This document shows, piece after piece, positions 14,534 through 23,029 of a stretch of DNA of 45,162 nt. Source of the stretch: Acidimicrobiales bacterium (GTDB lineage Bacteria > Actinomycetota > Acidimicrobiia > Acidimicrobiales > JAHEJN01); NCBI GenBank assembly GCA_024638845.1, contig JAHEJN010000011.1:7237-52398 (forward strand). The letters are read 5' to 3'. The notes under the pieces were generated by a model. It searched no databases and was not told the DNA's origin. It worked only from the letters and a program-made list of their open reading frames with translations. How positions within the stretch are numbered: the stretch's first letter is position 1; each line of letters begins with the position of its first letter. A program made the position numbers and the translations under genes.

Positions 14534-15958
14534 TCAGGCGTCGCCGAGTTTGCCGACCGTGACCGGAATGGTCAGGGTCGTGCCGTCGCGGACCACCTCG
14601 ACGTCGACGACGGTCCCGGGCAGCGTGAGGCGCACCCGGGCGGCGAGCTCCTCGGTGGATCGCACGGGTTGATCGCCGAAGCGGACCACCAGGTCGCCCG
14701 ACGCGATCCCGGCGTCGTCCGCGGGCCCACCGGCGGTGGCGCCGGAGATGACCGCACCCGGGTCGCCGCTCACCGGCTCGGACAGCTCGACCCCGAGGAA
14801 TCCCACGTCGAGGGCGACACCGTCGATGATTCGTTGGGCGATGAGCGCAACGGTGTCGGCCGGGATGGCGAAGCCGAGTCCGACGCTCCCTTGCCCTCCA
14901 TCGGTGCGGATCGAGGTGTTCATGCCGATCACCCTGCCCTCGCGATCGACGAGTGCTCCACCGGAGTTGCCCGGGTTTATGGGGGCGTCGGTCTGCACCA
15001 TGCTCACGACGTTCGGCGTGCCGTCGAGCTCGTTGACCACCACCCGATCGACAGCCGACACGATGCCGGCGGTCACGGTCTGCTCGAGTCCGAACGGACT
15101 GCCGATGGCCACGGCGAGCTGACCGACCTCGACCGATCCGCTCGGGGCGAACTCGGCGACACCGAACTCCTCGGCGGCGTCGATCTTCACGACCGCGACG
15201 TCGACGGCGGTGTCTCGACCGACGACCGATCCGTCGACCCGGCGGCCGCTGGCCAGCTGGACATCGACCAATCGTGCGGTGCCGACGACGTGGGCGTTGG
15301 TCACGATGTGACCCTCGGCGGAATAGACGATCCCCGACCCCTGTCCGTCACCCGTCGTGATGAGCACGACGGCGGGAGCAACGACACCGGCCGCGGCCGA
15401 CGCCGGTTCGGAATCGGGACCGAGCAGCACGTCCGGGACGCTGGCTACGGGGGGAGACGCCGGCTCGAGGTCCGGTTCGGTTGTCGCGGCGAGGTCGTCA
15501 GGCGCCGTCGGTTCGGCCACGGCCGGAGCGACCAGGCCCGACTCGAGACCGTCGATTCGGTCGTTGGCGCGGTTCTCCGCGACCGCCCACCCTCCGGCGA
15601 ACGCGGCGAGCAGGAGTGAGACGGCCGCCACGAGCCAGGGAAGACGACGGCGAGGGGTGCGTCGCCCGACCGGCGGCAGTGGTGGCGAATCGGTTGCCGG
15701 GAGACGGTCGGCCAACGGCGGTGACGGCGGGGGCGTCATGGGAGGTGTCGATCTCGTCGTCCACCCTCCCTCACCCGTGGTGGCGGAGGTGAGAGAGGGT
15801 GGCGACGGAAGGTGCCCAGCGGCGGGGGGAGCCACTGGCCACCGATCATCGCCCTGCGGGCCGGAAGGCGGGGGGGAGCCGGCCGCAGGACGGATCTGAG
15901 GACGACGCCACGAACGGAAAGGGCCGGCGCCGTGGGGTTGTGTCGAATCGTTGGTCAC
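14534..15958 (-). CDS. HtrA/DegP-type serine protease with PDZ domain
   Basis: This 474-residue membrane-anchored protease is predicted to degrade misfolded proteins or cleave signalling proteins outside the membrane. The first 100 residues are Pro/Ser-rich and cytoplasmic, followed by a membrane helix (about 107-125), a linker and a trypsin-like domain. The triad is complete: H223 in VTNAHVV, D253 in DTAVDVAVV and S332 in NPGNSGGAL. A PDZ domain (about 378-474) ends the protein. The GTG start has a GGAG site 8 bases upstream. It lies 130 bases downstream of a histidine kinase gene on the same strand, so the two-component pair may control it, as with envelope-stress systems. Confidence 0.92.
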   Translation of the reverse strand: MTNDSTQPHGAGPFRSWRRPQIRPAAGSPPPSGPQGDDRWPVAPPAAGHLPSPPSLTSATTGEGGWTTRSTPPMTPPPSPPLADRLPATDSPPLPPVGRRTPRRRLPWLVAAVSLLLAAFAGGWAVAENRANDRIDGLESGLVAPAVAEPTAPDDLAATTEPDLEPASPPVASVPDVLLGPDSEPASAAAGVVAPAVVLITTGDGQGSGIVYSAEGHIVTNAHVVGTARLVDVQLASGRRVDGSVVGRDTAVDVAVVKIDAAEEFGVAEFAPSGSVEVGQLAVAIGSPFGLEQTVTAGIVSAVDRVVVNELDGTPNVVSMVQTDAPINPGNSGGALVDREGRVIGMNTSIRTDGGQGSVGLGFAIPADTVALIAQRIIDGVALDVGFLGVELSEPVSGDPGAVISGATAGGPADDAGIASGDLVVRFGDQPVRSTEELAARVRLTLPGTVVDVEVVRDGTTLTIPVTVGKLGDA

Positions 15959-16088
15959 GTGACGCTCCGGGGGGCGAGCTGCCGTTGCCGGCGTTGGCGC
16001 TGAGGTTCCTCGAATATCAAGATAGGCAACACGACCGAAAGAACCCGTAAGCGACCCTTTGTGTTCCGTGAAGATCGGTCGACGGGTG

Positions 16089-17327
16089 TCAGATGTCGAT
16101 CTTCAGGGGCATGGTGGGCACGTCGGAGGCGACGCCCGGGATGCGAATCGTGAACGTCGCACCGCGCCCCGGCGAGCTCTCGAGCGTCACCTCTCCGCCG
16201 TGGGCCTCCGCGATCTGACGGACGATCGTCAAGCCCAGACCCGATCGGCCCTGCGCCCGAGCCTGGGTCGCGTCTCCCCGCCAGAACCGTTGGAAGACCG
16301 CGTCGTGATCGGCGGGATCGATACCCGGTCCCTGATCCTGAACCTCGATGAAGATCCGGTTCCCCTGCCGGCCGGCGCGGGCGTGGATGGTGGTACCCGA
16401 GATCGATACCCGCACCGCGTTGGCCAACAGATTGGCGACGGCGCGACCCAGCGCCGGCCCGTCGCCGACCACCCACAGGCCGGGCTCGATGCCGGCCTTC
16501 AGCGTGACACCATTCGCGGCGGCGGGTGTCTCGAACTCGGCGGCGACCTGCCGGACGACCTCGCCGACGTCGACCGGATCGCTGCGCACCGACAGGTGTT
16601 CCTGACGGGCCCAGACGAGAAGGTCGTCGACCAGGCGGCTCATTCGTTCGGTGGAGTGCCCGACGATACGAGCCGTGTGACGGAGGTCGGCGACGTCGGC
16701 GTCGGGATCGGCCAACGCCACGTCGAGGTTGGTGCGCATCACCGCCAAGGGGTTACGGAGCTCGTGTGAGGCCTCGTGGATGAAGCGCCGCTGTCCCTCG
16801 AAGGCGGTGTCGATCCGGTCGAGCATGTCGTCGAAGGTGTCGGCCAGGTGACGCAGCTCGTCGTCGGGGCCCCGGAGGTTGATGCGTCGCGACAGGTCGG
16901 TGGCCTGGATGTCGCGCGCAACCGAGGTGATGCGCTCGATCGGTCGCAGCACCCGACCGGCTACGAACCAGCCGACGATCAAGCTGGCCACGAAAAGCAG
17001 GGCCAGAGCCCAGAACGAGTAGTCGCGCAGCTGGTCGAGCGCTCGCTCGTTCACCGACGACTCGAAGTCGCGGAGGCGGGCCTGGAACCGATCTTCGGAC
17101 ACCACCAGCACGCCGCCGTCGGGGGTCTCGAAGAGCTGGCCGAGTCGGAAGGTCTGCGTGACCGGCTCGTTGTCGAGCGACCGACGCAGCGCGAGATAGA
17201 TGCCCCCCACGACGGTGGAGGCGAGCGCGAACAAAACGGTCGAGTACAGGACGGTGAGCCGCACCCGCACCGATCCGAGCCACGATGGCATGCGGGTCGC
17301 GGCCCGGTGGAGCGACAGTCGCCTCAC
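16089..17327 (-). CDS. Two-component sensor histidine kinase
   Basis: This 412-residue membrane kinase has two transmembrane segments (about 24-46 and 106-124) that enclose a short extracytoplasmic loop of some 60 residues. A HAMP domain, a HisKA domain with the phospho-acceptor H188 in FIHEASHELRNPLAVMRTN, and an ATPase domain with N box (RAVANLLANAVRVS), DQGPGID and GRSGLGLTIV follow. Its start overlaps the stop of the response regulator as ATGA, so the two are coupled. The signal is unknown; the downstream HtrA protease suggests envelope stress. Confidence 0.93.
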   Translation of the reverse strand: MRRLSLHRAATRMPSWLGSVRVRLTVLYSTVLFALASTVVGGIYLALRRSLDNEPVTQTFRLGQLFETPDGGVLVVSEDRFQARLRDFESSVNERALDQLRDYSFWALALLFVASLIVGWFVAGRVLRPIERITSVARDIQATDLSRRINLRGPDDELRHLADTFDDMLDRIDTAFEGQRRFIHEASHELRNPLAVMRTNLDVALADPDADVADLRHTARIVGHSTERMSRLVDDLLVWARQEHLSVRSDPVDVGEVVRQVAAEFETPAAANGVTLKAGIEPGLWVVGDGPALGRAVANLLANAVRVSISGTTIHARAGRQGNRIFIEVQDQGPGIDPADHDAVFQRFWRGDATQARAQGRSGLGLTIVRQIAEAHGGEVTLESSPGRGATFTIRIPGVASDVPTMPLKIDI

Positions 17328-18007
17328 GAGTCGTCGACCAGTCGATAGCCGGCGCCGATCACGGTCTCGATGGGCGCCGTTGCGCCGTCGGGGGTGAGCT
17401 TGCGGCGAAGGGTTCCCACCGTGACCCGCACGGTGTTGGTGAACGGATCGGTGTTCTCGTCCCAGACGTGCTCGAGCAGCTCCTCCTGGGAGATGACCCG
17501 GCCGGGGTTCACCATGAAATAGCGGAGCAGGGCGAACTCCTTGGTGGTGAGCTCCACCGGTTCGTCGTTGCGGCTGACGGTCTGGCGTGAGGTGTCGAGC
17601 CGGAGCTCGCCGACCTCGAGCACGGCGCCCGACGAGCCGGCGTCGCGGCGCAGCAGGCTACGGGACCGTGCGGTGAGCTCGGCGAAGGCGAACGGCTTCA
17701 CGAGGTAGTCGTCGGCACCTGCGTCGAGACCCGCGATTCGGTCGTCGAGGGCGTCGCGGGCAGTGAGCATCAGGATGCGAGGCGGGGTCTCGTGCGGCGC
17801 CTCGGTGCGAACCCAGTTGCACACCTCGATGCCGTCGATGCCGGGCATGGTGACATCGAGGCACACGAGGTCGTAGGGCACCAACCGGACCTTGTCGATG
17901 GCGTCCTCCCCCGAATAGGCGACATCCACGGCGTACCCCTCGAGCCGTAGACCGCGGGCGATGGCGTCGGCCAGATCGATCTCGTCGTCGACCACGAGCA
18001 CACGCAT
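17324..18007 (-). CDS. OmpR/PhoB-family response regulator
   Basis: This 227-residue transcription factor has a receiver domain (1-115) with DDE at 7-9, the phosphorylation site D51 in LVCLDVTMPG, T82 and K104 (YLVKPF), and a winged-helix DNA-binding domain (about 130-225) with ELTTKEFALLRYF and NTVRVTVGTLRRKL. The ATG at 18005-18007 follows a TACCGT element by 7 bases. A much longer upstream frame is only the antisense of the MoxR gene. It is the first gene of the regulator-kinase-protease run. Confidence 0.94.
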   Translation of the reverse strand: MRVLVVDDEIDLADAIARGLRLEGYAVDVAYSGEDAIDKVRLVPYDLVCLDVTMPGIDGIEVCNWVRTEAPHETPPRILMLTARDALDDRIAGLDAGADDYLVKPFAFAELTARSRSLLRRDAGSSGAVLEVGELRLDTSRQTVSRNDEPVELTTKEFALLRYFMVNPGRVISQEELLEHVWDENTDPFTNTVRVTVGTLRRKLTPDGATAPIETVIGAGYRLVDDS

Positions 18008-18014
18008 GAGCCCG

Positions 18015-18020
18015 ACGGTA
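18015..18020 (-). promoter_or_regulatory. -10 element (TACCGT) for the response regulator
   Basis: TACCGT lies 7 bases before the ATG, the spacing expected for a leaderless message. No clear -35 element is seen. Confidence 0.5.
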
Positions 18021-18073
18021 GTTCGTTCAACCCCCTGGTCGGCTCGCGTCGTCGGGTGGGGCACCGGAGCGTT

Positions 18074-18079
18074 TACCCT
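18074..18079 (+). promoter_or_regulatory. Possible -10 element (TACCCT) for the MoxR operon
   Basis: TACCCT lies between the divergent response regulator and MoxR genes, 29 bases before an in-frame ATG at 18108 and 113 bases before the ATG at 18192. It is a candidate only. Confidence 0.3.
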
Positions 18080-18191
18080 GTTCTTCGGTCGAGCGTGGTT
18101 CAGTGCCATGGCACCCACCCCATCACGCAGGGCGGAAACCTCGCCGAAAGCCGCCGACGAGAGTCCCTCCGAGGAGATCCGAGTACCACCG

Positions 18192-19439
18192 ATGTCCGAC
18201 AGCAGCGCCGAGTCGAGCCCACCGCCCCCTCCGCCACCCCCGCCCCCGAGCGCGACCCCGCCGCCGCCTCCCGCCGCGCCGGGACTCGGAGCCACACCGC
18301 CCCCGCCGCCGAGCATGTCGAAGGGCACCATCGCCGGTGCCATCGCTGTTCCACCGGCCGATTCGCTCGCTCCGTCGCCGCCGTTGGCCCCACCGTCCAA
18401 CGATTCCTTCTCGCCGCCGCCCCAGGTGTTCCCCGCGTCGTCGGAACCGCCGGCCTCCACCCCGCTCGAGGAGGCGATGTTCGAGGTGAAGAAGGTCATC
18501 GTCGGCCAGGGACGCATGCTCGAACGCCTCATGGTCGGTCTGTTGGCTCGCGGGCACTGCCTGCTCGAAGGAGCACCGGGTCTGGCCAAGACGTTGGCCA
18601 TCGAGACCCTGGCCAATGTCACCGGGGGCACGTTCAATCGCATCCAGTTCACCCCCGATCTCCTGCCGTCGGACATCATCGGCACGCGCATCTACCGCGC
18701 CAGCAGCGAGAGCTTCGACATCGAGCTCGGGCCGGTGATCGCCAACTTCCTCCTGGCCGACGAGATCAACCGGGCACCGGCCAAGGTCCAGTCCGCGCTG
18801 CTCGAGGCCATGGCCGAGTTCCAGGTGTCGATCGGTGGCGAGACGTTCCCCATTCCCAAGCCGTTCCTCGTGCTCGCGACGCAGAACCCGATCGAGTCCG
18901 AGGGCGTGTACCCGTTGCCCGAAGCGCAGCGAGATCGGTTCCTGCTCAAGATCAACGTGGGGTATCCGTCGGCGACCGAAGAGGCCGAGATCGTGCGGCG
19001 CATGGGCGTGAACCCGCCCCGGGGCGCTCAGATCCTCACACCCGAGCAGCTGATCCGGCTGCAGGACGCGGCCGACCAGGTCTTCGTCGACCGGGCGGTG
19101 ATCGACTACGCGGTCAACCTCGCCACCGCCACCCGTGACCCGGGCATCTTCGGTCTGGCCGACCTCACCGACCTCGTCGCCCACGGCGCCAGCCCTCGTG
19201 CGAGCCTCGGCCTGATCGCCGCCGGACGGGCCATGGCGTTCATGCGTGGCCGATCGTACGTTCTGCCCCAGGACGTCTTCGACGTGGCGCCCGAGGTGAT
19301 GCGCCATCGCGTGATCCTGTCGTACGAGGCCCTCGCTCGTGATCTCGTCCCCGACCAGATCGTTGCCCGCGTGCTCTCCACGGTTCCTGCGCCACGGATC
19401 TCCCCGTCACAGGACCACGCCGGGTCGGATCGCCGCTGA
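18192..19439 (+). CDS. MoxR-family AAA+ ATPase with proline-rich N-terminus
   Basis: This 415-residue AAA+ ATPase is of the MoxR type, thought to act as a chaperone that activates VWA-domain proteins. The first ~100 residues are almost wholly Pro, Ser and Ala, including a run of about 10 prolines, which is unusual for MoxR. The ATPase has Walker A EGAPGLAKT, Walker B LLADEINRAPAKVQSALLEAM and sensor LVLATQNPIE. It starts the MoxR-DUF58-VWA operon. The start is uncertain: ATG 18192 has GAGGAG 15 bases upstream, while ATG 18108 would add 28 residues. Confidence 0.9.
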   Translation: MSDSSAESSPPPPPPPPPPSATPPPPPAAPGLGATPPPPPSMSKGTIAGAIAVPPADSLAPSPPLAPPSNDSFSPPPQVFPASSEPPASTPLEEAMFEVKKVIVGQGRMLERLMVGLLARGHCLLEGAPGLAKTLAIETLANVTGGTFNRIQFTPDLLPSDIIGTRIYRASSESFDIELGPVIANFLLADEINRAPAKVQSALLEAMAEFQVSIGGETFPIPKPFLVLATQNPIESEGVYPLPEAQRDRFLLKINVGYPSATEEAEIVRRMGVNPPRGAQILTPEQLIRLQDAADQVFVDRAVIDYAVNLATATRDPGIFGLADLTDLVAHGASPRASLGLIAAGRAMAFMRGRSYVLPQDVFDVAPEVMRHRVILSYEALARDLVPDQIVARVLSTVPAPRISPSQDHAGSDRR

Positions 19440-19441
19440 CC

Positions 19442-20410
19442 ATGGTCCGGCGAAGGGCTGAACCGACGCCCGACTCGGGTGGCGCCGACCTGCTCGGTCC
19501 GGCCGGCGACTCGGGGGCCAGGGAGATCCTGCGACGGCTCGAGCTCGATGTGACCATCAAGCTCGACGGCCTGTTGCACGGCGATCATCTCGGGCTGGTG
19601 CCCGGGCACGGATCCGAGCCCGGCGAGACCCGCCGGTACATGCCAGGTGACGACGTGCGGCGGATGGACTGGAACGTCACCGCCCGAACGCAGGTTCCGT
19701 ACGTGCGCGAGGCGATCGCCGACCACGAGCTCGAGACCCACGTGCTCGTCGACCTCTCGCCCCGCCTCGACTTCGGCACCGCCAACTACGAGAAGCGCGA
19801 TCTGGCCTTGGCTGCGGTGGCGGCGGTCGGGCTGCTCACGGCGAAGCTGGGCAACCGATTCGGCGCGGTGTTGGCGTCCCCCGACGGTGTGGTGACCGTG
19901 CCGGCCAAGAACGGCCGCCCGCATCTGTTGTCGGTTCTCCGCCGCATCCAGGATCATCCACGTTTGGACGGAGGCGTGCCCGACCTCGACGCCGGGCTGG
20001 CTCAGATGGGAGCGCTGTCGGCCACCCGGCGCGGGCTGGCGGTCGTGGTCTCGGACTTCCTCGGCGGCTACGACTGGCTCCCCGGCCTGCGCCGCCTGGC
20101 GCTCCGCCACGAGGTGTTCGCCGTGCAGATCGTCGATCCCCGCGAACGCGAGCTTCCCGACGTGGGCGTGCTGACCGTGGTCGACCCGGTGACCGGCGAG
20201 TTCCGCGACGTGTCGACCCGCAGCAAGAAGCTCCGGGAGCGCTATGTCGCCGCGGCAACAGAACAACAGGAGCGGATAACCGCCACCCTGCGCAGTGCCG
20301 GAGCCGACCACCTCGTGCTCGACACGGGCCGAGACTGGGTGCTCGACATGGCCAAGCACGTGGCCAATCGTCGCCACCGGGCCCAGATGGGCGGGGGTCT
20401 CCGCCGATGA
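19442..20410 (+). CDS. DUF58 domain-containing protein
   Basis: This 322-residue protein contains the DUF58 signature in EPGETRRYMPGDDVRRMDWN, followed by a VWA-like fold starting at LETHVLVDLSPRLDFG. DUF58 proteins regularly sit between MoxR ATPases and VWA proteins and are presumed partners in assembling or regulating a membrane complex. No membrane helix is evident, so it is probably cytoplasmic. The ATG lies 2 bases after the MoxR stop, and its own stop overlaps the VWA gene start as ATGA. Confidence 0.92.
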   Translation: MVRRRAEPTPDSGGADLLGPAGDSGAREILRRLELDVTIKLDGLLHGDHLGLVPGHGSEPGETRRYMPGDDVRRMDWNVTARTQVPYVREAIADHELETHVLVDLSPRLDFGTANYEKRDLALAAVAAVGLLTAKLGNRFGAVLASPDGVVTVPAKNGRPHLLSVLRRIQDHPRLDGGVPDLDAGLAQMGALSATRRGLAVVVSDFLGGYDWLPGLRRLALRHEVFAVQIVDPRERELPDVGVLTVVDPVTGEFRDVSTRSKKLRERYVAAATEQQERITATLRSAGADHLVLDTGRDWVLDMAKHVANRRHRAQMGGGLRR

Positions 20411-21357
20411 CGTTCCTCTCCCCCGAACGACTGTTGTTGTTGATCGTGGTCGGCGCACTGGCGATCGGGTACCTCGTGCTCCAGGCTCGACGTCGCACCT
20501 ATGCCGTCCGCTTCACCAACGTCGAACTGCTCGACTCGGTCGCGCCCCGCCTGCCGGGGTGGCGGCGCCACGTGCCGGCCGCCCTCTTCCTGATGGCCGC
20601 CGGCCTCATGGTGGTGGCCTTCGCCCGCCCGGCGCGGAGCACCGACGTCGCACGCGAGCGGGCCACCGTGATCCTGGCCATCGACACCTCGCTCTCGATG
20701 GAAGCCGACGATGTGGTTCCCAATCGCATCGAGGGTGCACGCGAAGCCGCGCTCGTGTTCCTCGAGACGGTGCCCGACCGCCTGAACGTCGGGCTGGTGT
20801 CGTTCAACGGCATCGCCACGGTGCGAGTGCCCCCGACCCTGAACCACGATTCGGTTGCCCGTGCCATCGAGAGCCTCGACCTCGGTGAGGCGACGGCCAT
20901 CGGCGAGGCCATCTTCGCCTCGCTCGAGGCCATCGAGGCGCAACTGCCCGACGCCGACGGCACCCGACCGCCGGCGCGCATCGTGCTCATGTCCGATGGC
21001 TTCACCACTGCGGGCCGGCCCGACGAGCTGGGTGTCGAGGCCGCCCGTGCCGCCGGGGTGCAGGTTTCCACCATCGCCTTCGGCACCGATCGCGGCGTGA
21101 TCGACGTGCCCGAGGAGGGGCTGGTGCCGGTTCCGGTCGATACCGACGCACTGGCCGCGATCGCCGACGGCACCGGCGGCCAGTTCTTCACCGCGGCCTC
21201 GACCGACGAGCTCGAGGCCATCTACACCGACATCGGCTCGAGCATCGGCTTCGAGACCGAGGAAGTCGAGATCATCAACTGGTTCGTCGGGCCGGCGATG
21301 ATCTTGATGCTGCTCAGCTCGGTCGCGAGCCTCGCCTGGTTCAGTCGTCTGCCCTAG
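20407..21357 (+). CDS. VWA-domain membrane protein (BatA-like)
   Basis: This 316-residue protein has membrane helices near the N-terminus (about 7-25 and 57-73) and at the C-terminus (about 295-313), framing a von Willebrand A domain. The metal site begins with DTSLS at 93-97, and the T and D of the other MIDAS loops are plausible in ATAIGEA and LMSDG. The layout matches BatA/BatB-like proteins of the MoxR systems. It is coupled to the DUF58 gene by a 4-base overlap and ends the operon, before a convergent terminator. Confidence 0.9.
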   Translation: MTFLSPERLLLLIVVGALAIGYLVLQARRRTYAVRFTNVELLDSVAPRLPGWRRHVPAALFLMAAGLMVVAFARPARSTDVARERATVILAIDTSLSMEADDVVPNRIEGAREAALVFLETVPDRLNVGLVSFNGIATVRVPPTLNHDSVARAIESLDLGEATAIGEAIFASLEAIEAQLPDADGTRPPARIVLMSDGFTTAGRPDELGVEAARAAGVQVSTIAFGTDRGVIDVPEEGLVPVPVDTDALAAIADGTGGQFFTAASTDELEAIYTDIGSSIGFETEEVEIINWFVGPAMILMLLSSVASLAWFSRLP

Positions 21358-21383
21358 CCGGCTCCGACACCAGTGTGCGCATC

Positions 21384-21407
21384 GTCGGTGGTCGTGCGGC
21401 CACCGAC
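21384..21407. terminator. Bidirectional terminator hairpin
   Basis: Perfect 8-base arms (GTCGGTGG/CCACCGAC) with an 8-base loop lie between the convergent VWA gene and the MoaD-like gene. The last base touches the MoaD-like stop codon. Confidence 0.55.
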
Positions 21408-21748
21408 TACATTGGGGTCACGGTCACCCTCGGCTGATCGGCCGCACCGGGCGCTGGGGGCCCTTCCCCTCCGCGATCCAGCGCCCGGTCGCAGCCTCCC
21501 GACAGCGCCTGCATGAGCGCGACATCGTCGCCGGGGCCGATCGGTGTCTCCAGATCCCGTTCGATCTCGCGGTTGACGAAGATGCGCATGTGTTGGCGCA
21601 GTCGTCCCTGCTCGTCGATGGCCCGGAACCGCAGCCCCGGGTGGCGACGATCGAGGTCGTCGAGCAGTTCGGCCAAACTCGTGCCGTCGGCCTCCACGAC
21701 GGCTGCGCCGCCGGTGTAGGAGCGCAGCGGCGTGGGGATTCGCACCAT
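21407..21748 (-). CDS. MoaD/ThiS-family ubiquitin-like protein with C-terminal extension
   Basis: This 113-residue protein has the beta-grasp pattern of MoaD/ThiS sulfur carriers: VRIPTPLRSYTGG at the start, LAELLDDLDRRHPGLRFR, and MRIFVNREIERDLETPIGPGDDVALMQALSGG. In sulfur carriers the protein ends at Gly-Gly, which is then activated. Here the GG (residues 84-85) is followed by 28 more residues (CDRALDRGG...), so a protease would have to expose it, or it does not work as a carrier. The ATG shares one base with the stop of the upstream BNR gene (TGATG), so the two are coupled. Confidence 0.85.
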   Translation of the reverse strand: MVRIPTPLRSYTGGAAVVEADGTSLAELLDDLDRRHPGLRFRAIDEQGRLRQHMRIFVNREIERDLETPIGPGDDVALMQALSGGCDRALDRGGEGPPAPGAADQPRVTVTPM

Positions 21749-22893
21749 CACGACGAGCCGAAGCCTCCATCGACGTGCGCCACCTCGACCGAGAAGATCT
21801 CGGGCAGGTGTCGGGCGATCGGCCGCCACGATTCACCCAGGTCGGCGCTCGCCCACAGCTCGCCACTGGTGGTACCGAAGTACACGCCGACAGGGTCGGC
21901 CATGTCGGTGGTCATGGCCTGCCGCTTGACGGTGAACCAGCCTCGCTCGGGGAGGCCGTGGTCTTGGCGCATCCAGGTCGAACCGGCATCGCTGGTCCGG
22001 TAGACCGCCGGGCGGCCGTCGGGGCTGGTGCGGGGCCACACCTCGGTGCCGTCCATCGGGAACACCCACACGGTGTCGGGGTCGCGGGGATGCAGTTCGA
22101 CAGGGAAGCCGATGTCGCCGACGTCGGCGGGCATGTTGTCGCCGATGCGCTCCCAACGATCGTGGGGGCGATCGAGACGATAGATCCCGCAGTGGTTCTG
22201 CTGGTACAAGCGGTCGGGCCGGGCCGGATGCAGGCGCACGCAGTGCGGGTCGTGGCCGAACTCGGCGTCGGGATCGGGCAGGAAATCGGCCGCCGTACCC
22301 TCGTTCAGCGGTTGCCAGTCGGCGCCGCCGTCGAAGCTCTCGAACACCCCACCGCCCGAGAGACCGATGTACAGGTGCTTCGGGTCACGCGGATCGACGA
22401 TCACCGAGTGCAACATCGCCCCGTCGGGTGTTCCCTGGTAGGGGAACTCGGCCCAGGTCTCCCACATCGGATGGTCGTTCCACCCGTCGACGGTCGCCCA
22501 GGTGTCGCCCCCGTCCTCGGAGCGGAACAGGCCCTGTGGTGTGCCACCGGCGTACCAGACTCCCGGCTCGTCGGCGTGGCCGGGCGTGAGCCAGAACACG
22601 GCGTCGAGGCTGCGCTCGAGGCGCTCACCCGAACGAAACGCGGGCGGGGTGATGGCTTCGGTCCAGGTCGCCCCCCAATCATCGGACCGCAACACCGTCG
22701 GTCCGAGGTGGCCGGTTCGGGTGGCTGCGAGCAGCCGGGTGTGATTTCGAGGATCGACCACTGCGTGTTGGATGATGTTCCCGAGGTGATGCGGCTCCGA
22801 CAATGCCCACGACGATCGCTCACCGTCGCCGGTCAGGAAGAAGAGACCCTTGCGGGTACCCAGGATCACGACGGTGGCGGGTGAGGTCGACAT
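21748..22893 (-). CDS. BNR/sialidase-like beta-propeller protein
   Basis: This 381-residue protein carries repeated Asp-box-like motifs: SDDWGATW, SEDGGDTWA, SFDGGADW, TSDAGSTW and SADLGESW. They mark the blades of a sialidase-type propeller. The catalytic residues of true sialidases are not evident, and no signal peptide is seen, so a cytoplasmic binding or scaffolding role is more likely. The ATG at 22891-22893 was chosen because a GATACT element lies 6 bases upstream; an earlier ATG would add 12 residues. It is coupled to the MoaD-like gene. I recall such pairs in other genomes, but no function is established. Confidence 0.85.
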   Translation of the reverse strand: MSTSPATVVILGTRKGLFFLTGDGERSSWALSEPHHLGNIIQHAVVDPRNHTRLLAATRTGHLGPTVLRSDDWGATWTEAITPPAFRSGERLERSLDAVFWLTPGHADEPGVWYAGGTPQGLFRSEDGGDTWATVDGWNDHPMWETWAEFPYQGTPDGAMLHSVIVDPRDPKHLYIGLSGGGVFESFDGGADWQPLNEGTAADFLPDPDAEFGHDPHCVRLHPARPDRLYQQNHCGIYRLDRPHDRWERIGDNMPADVGDIGFPVELHPRDPDTVWVFPMDGTEVWPRTSPDGRPAVYRTSDAGSTWMRQDHGLPERGWFTVKRQAMTTDMADPVGVYFGTTSGELWASADLGESWRPIARHLPEIFSVEVAHVDGGFGSS

Positions 22894-23015
22894 CAACCGA
22901 GTATCCGCGACCGGGTCGGCTGCCCACAAGGGGATCGTTTGCCGGTTCAGGAGGAGTGGGTGATTCCTTTCCGCTGACCTGGGGTTTTCGGGGGTTGAGT
23001 GTCACACCCGGTGCG

Positions 23016-23021
23016 TAGTGT
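23016..23021 (+). promoter_or_regulatory. -10 element (TAGTGT) for the HNH gene
   Basis: TAGTGT lies 8 bases before the ATG at 23030. A TTGAGT at 22995-23000 could be a -35 element, though the 15-base spacing is short. Confidence 0.35.
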
Positions 23022-23029
23022 TCGGGGGT

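Noticed and set aside
18200-18430. CCGCC/CCACC run as a non-coding repeat
   Set aside because: It is read in frame as the proline-rich N-terminal part of the MoxR protein.
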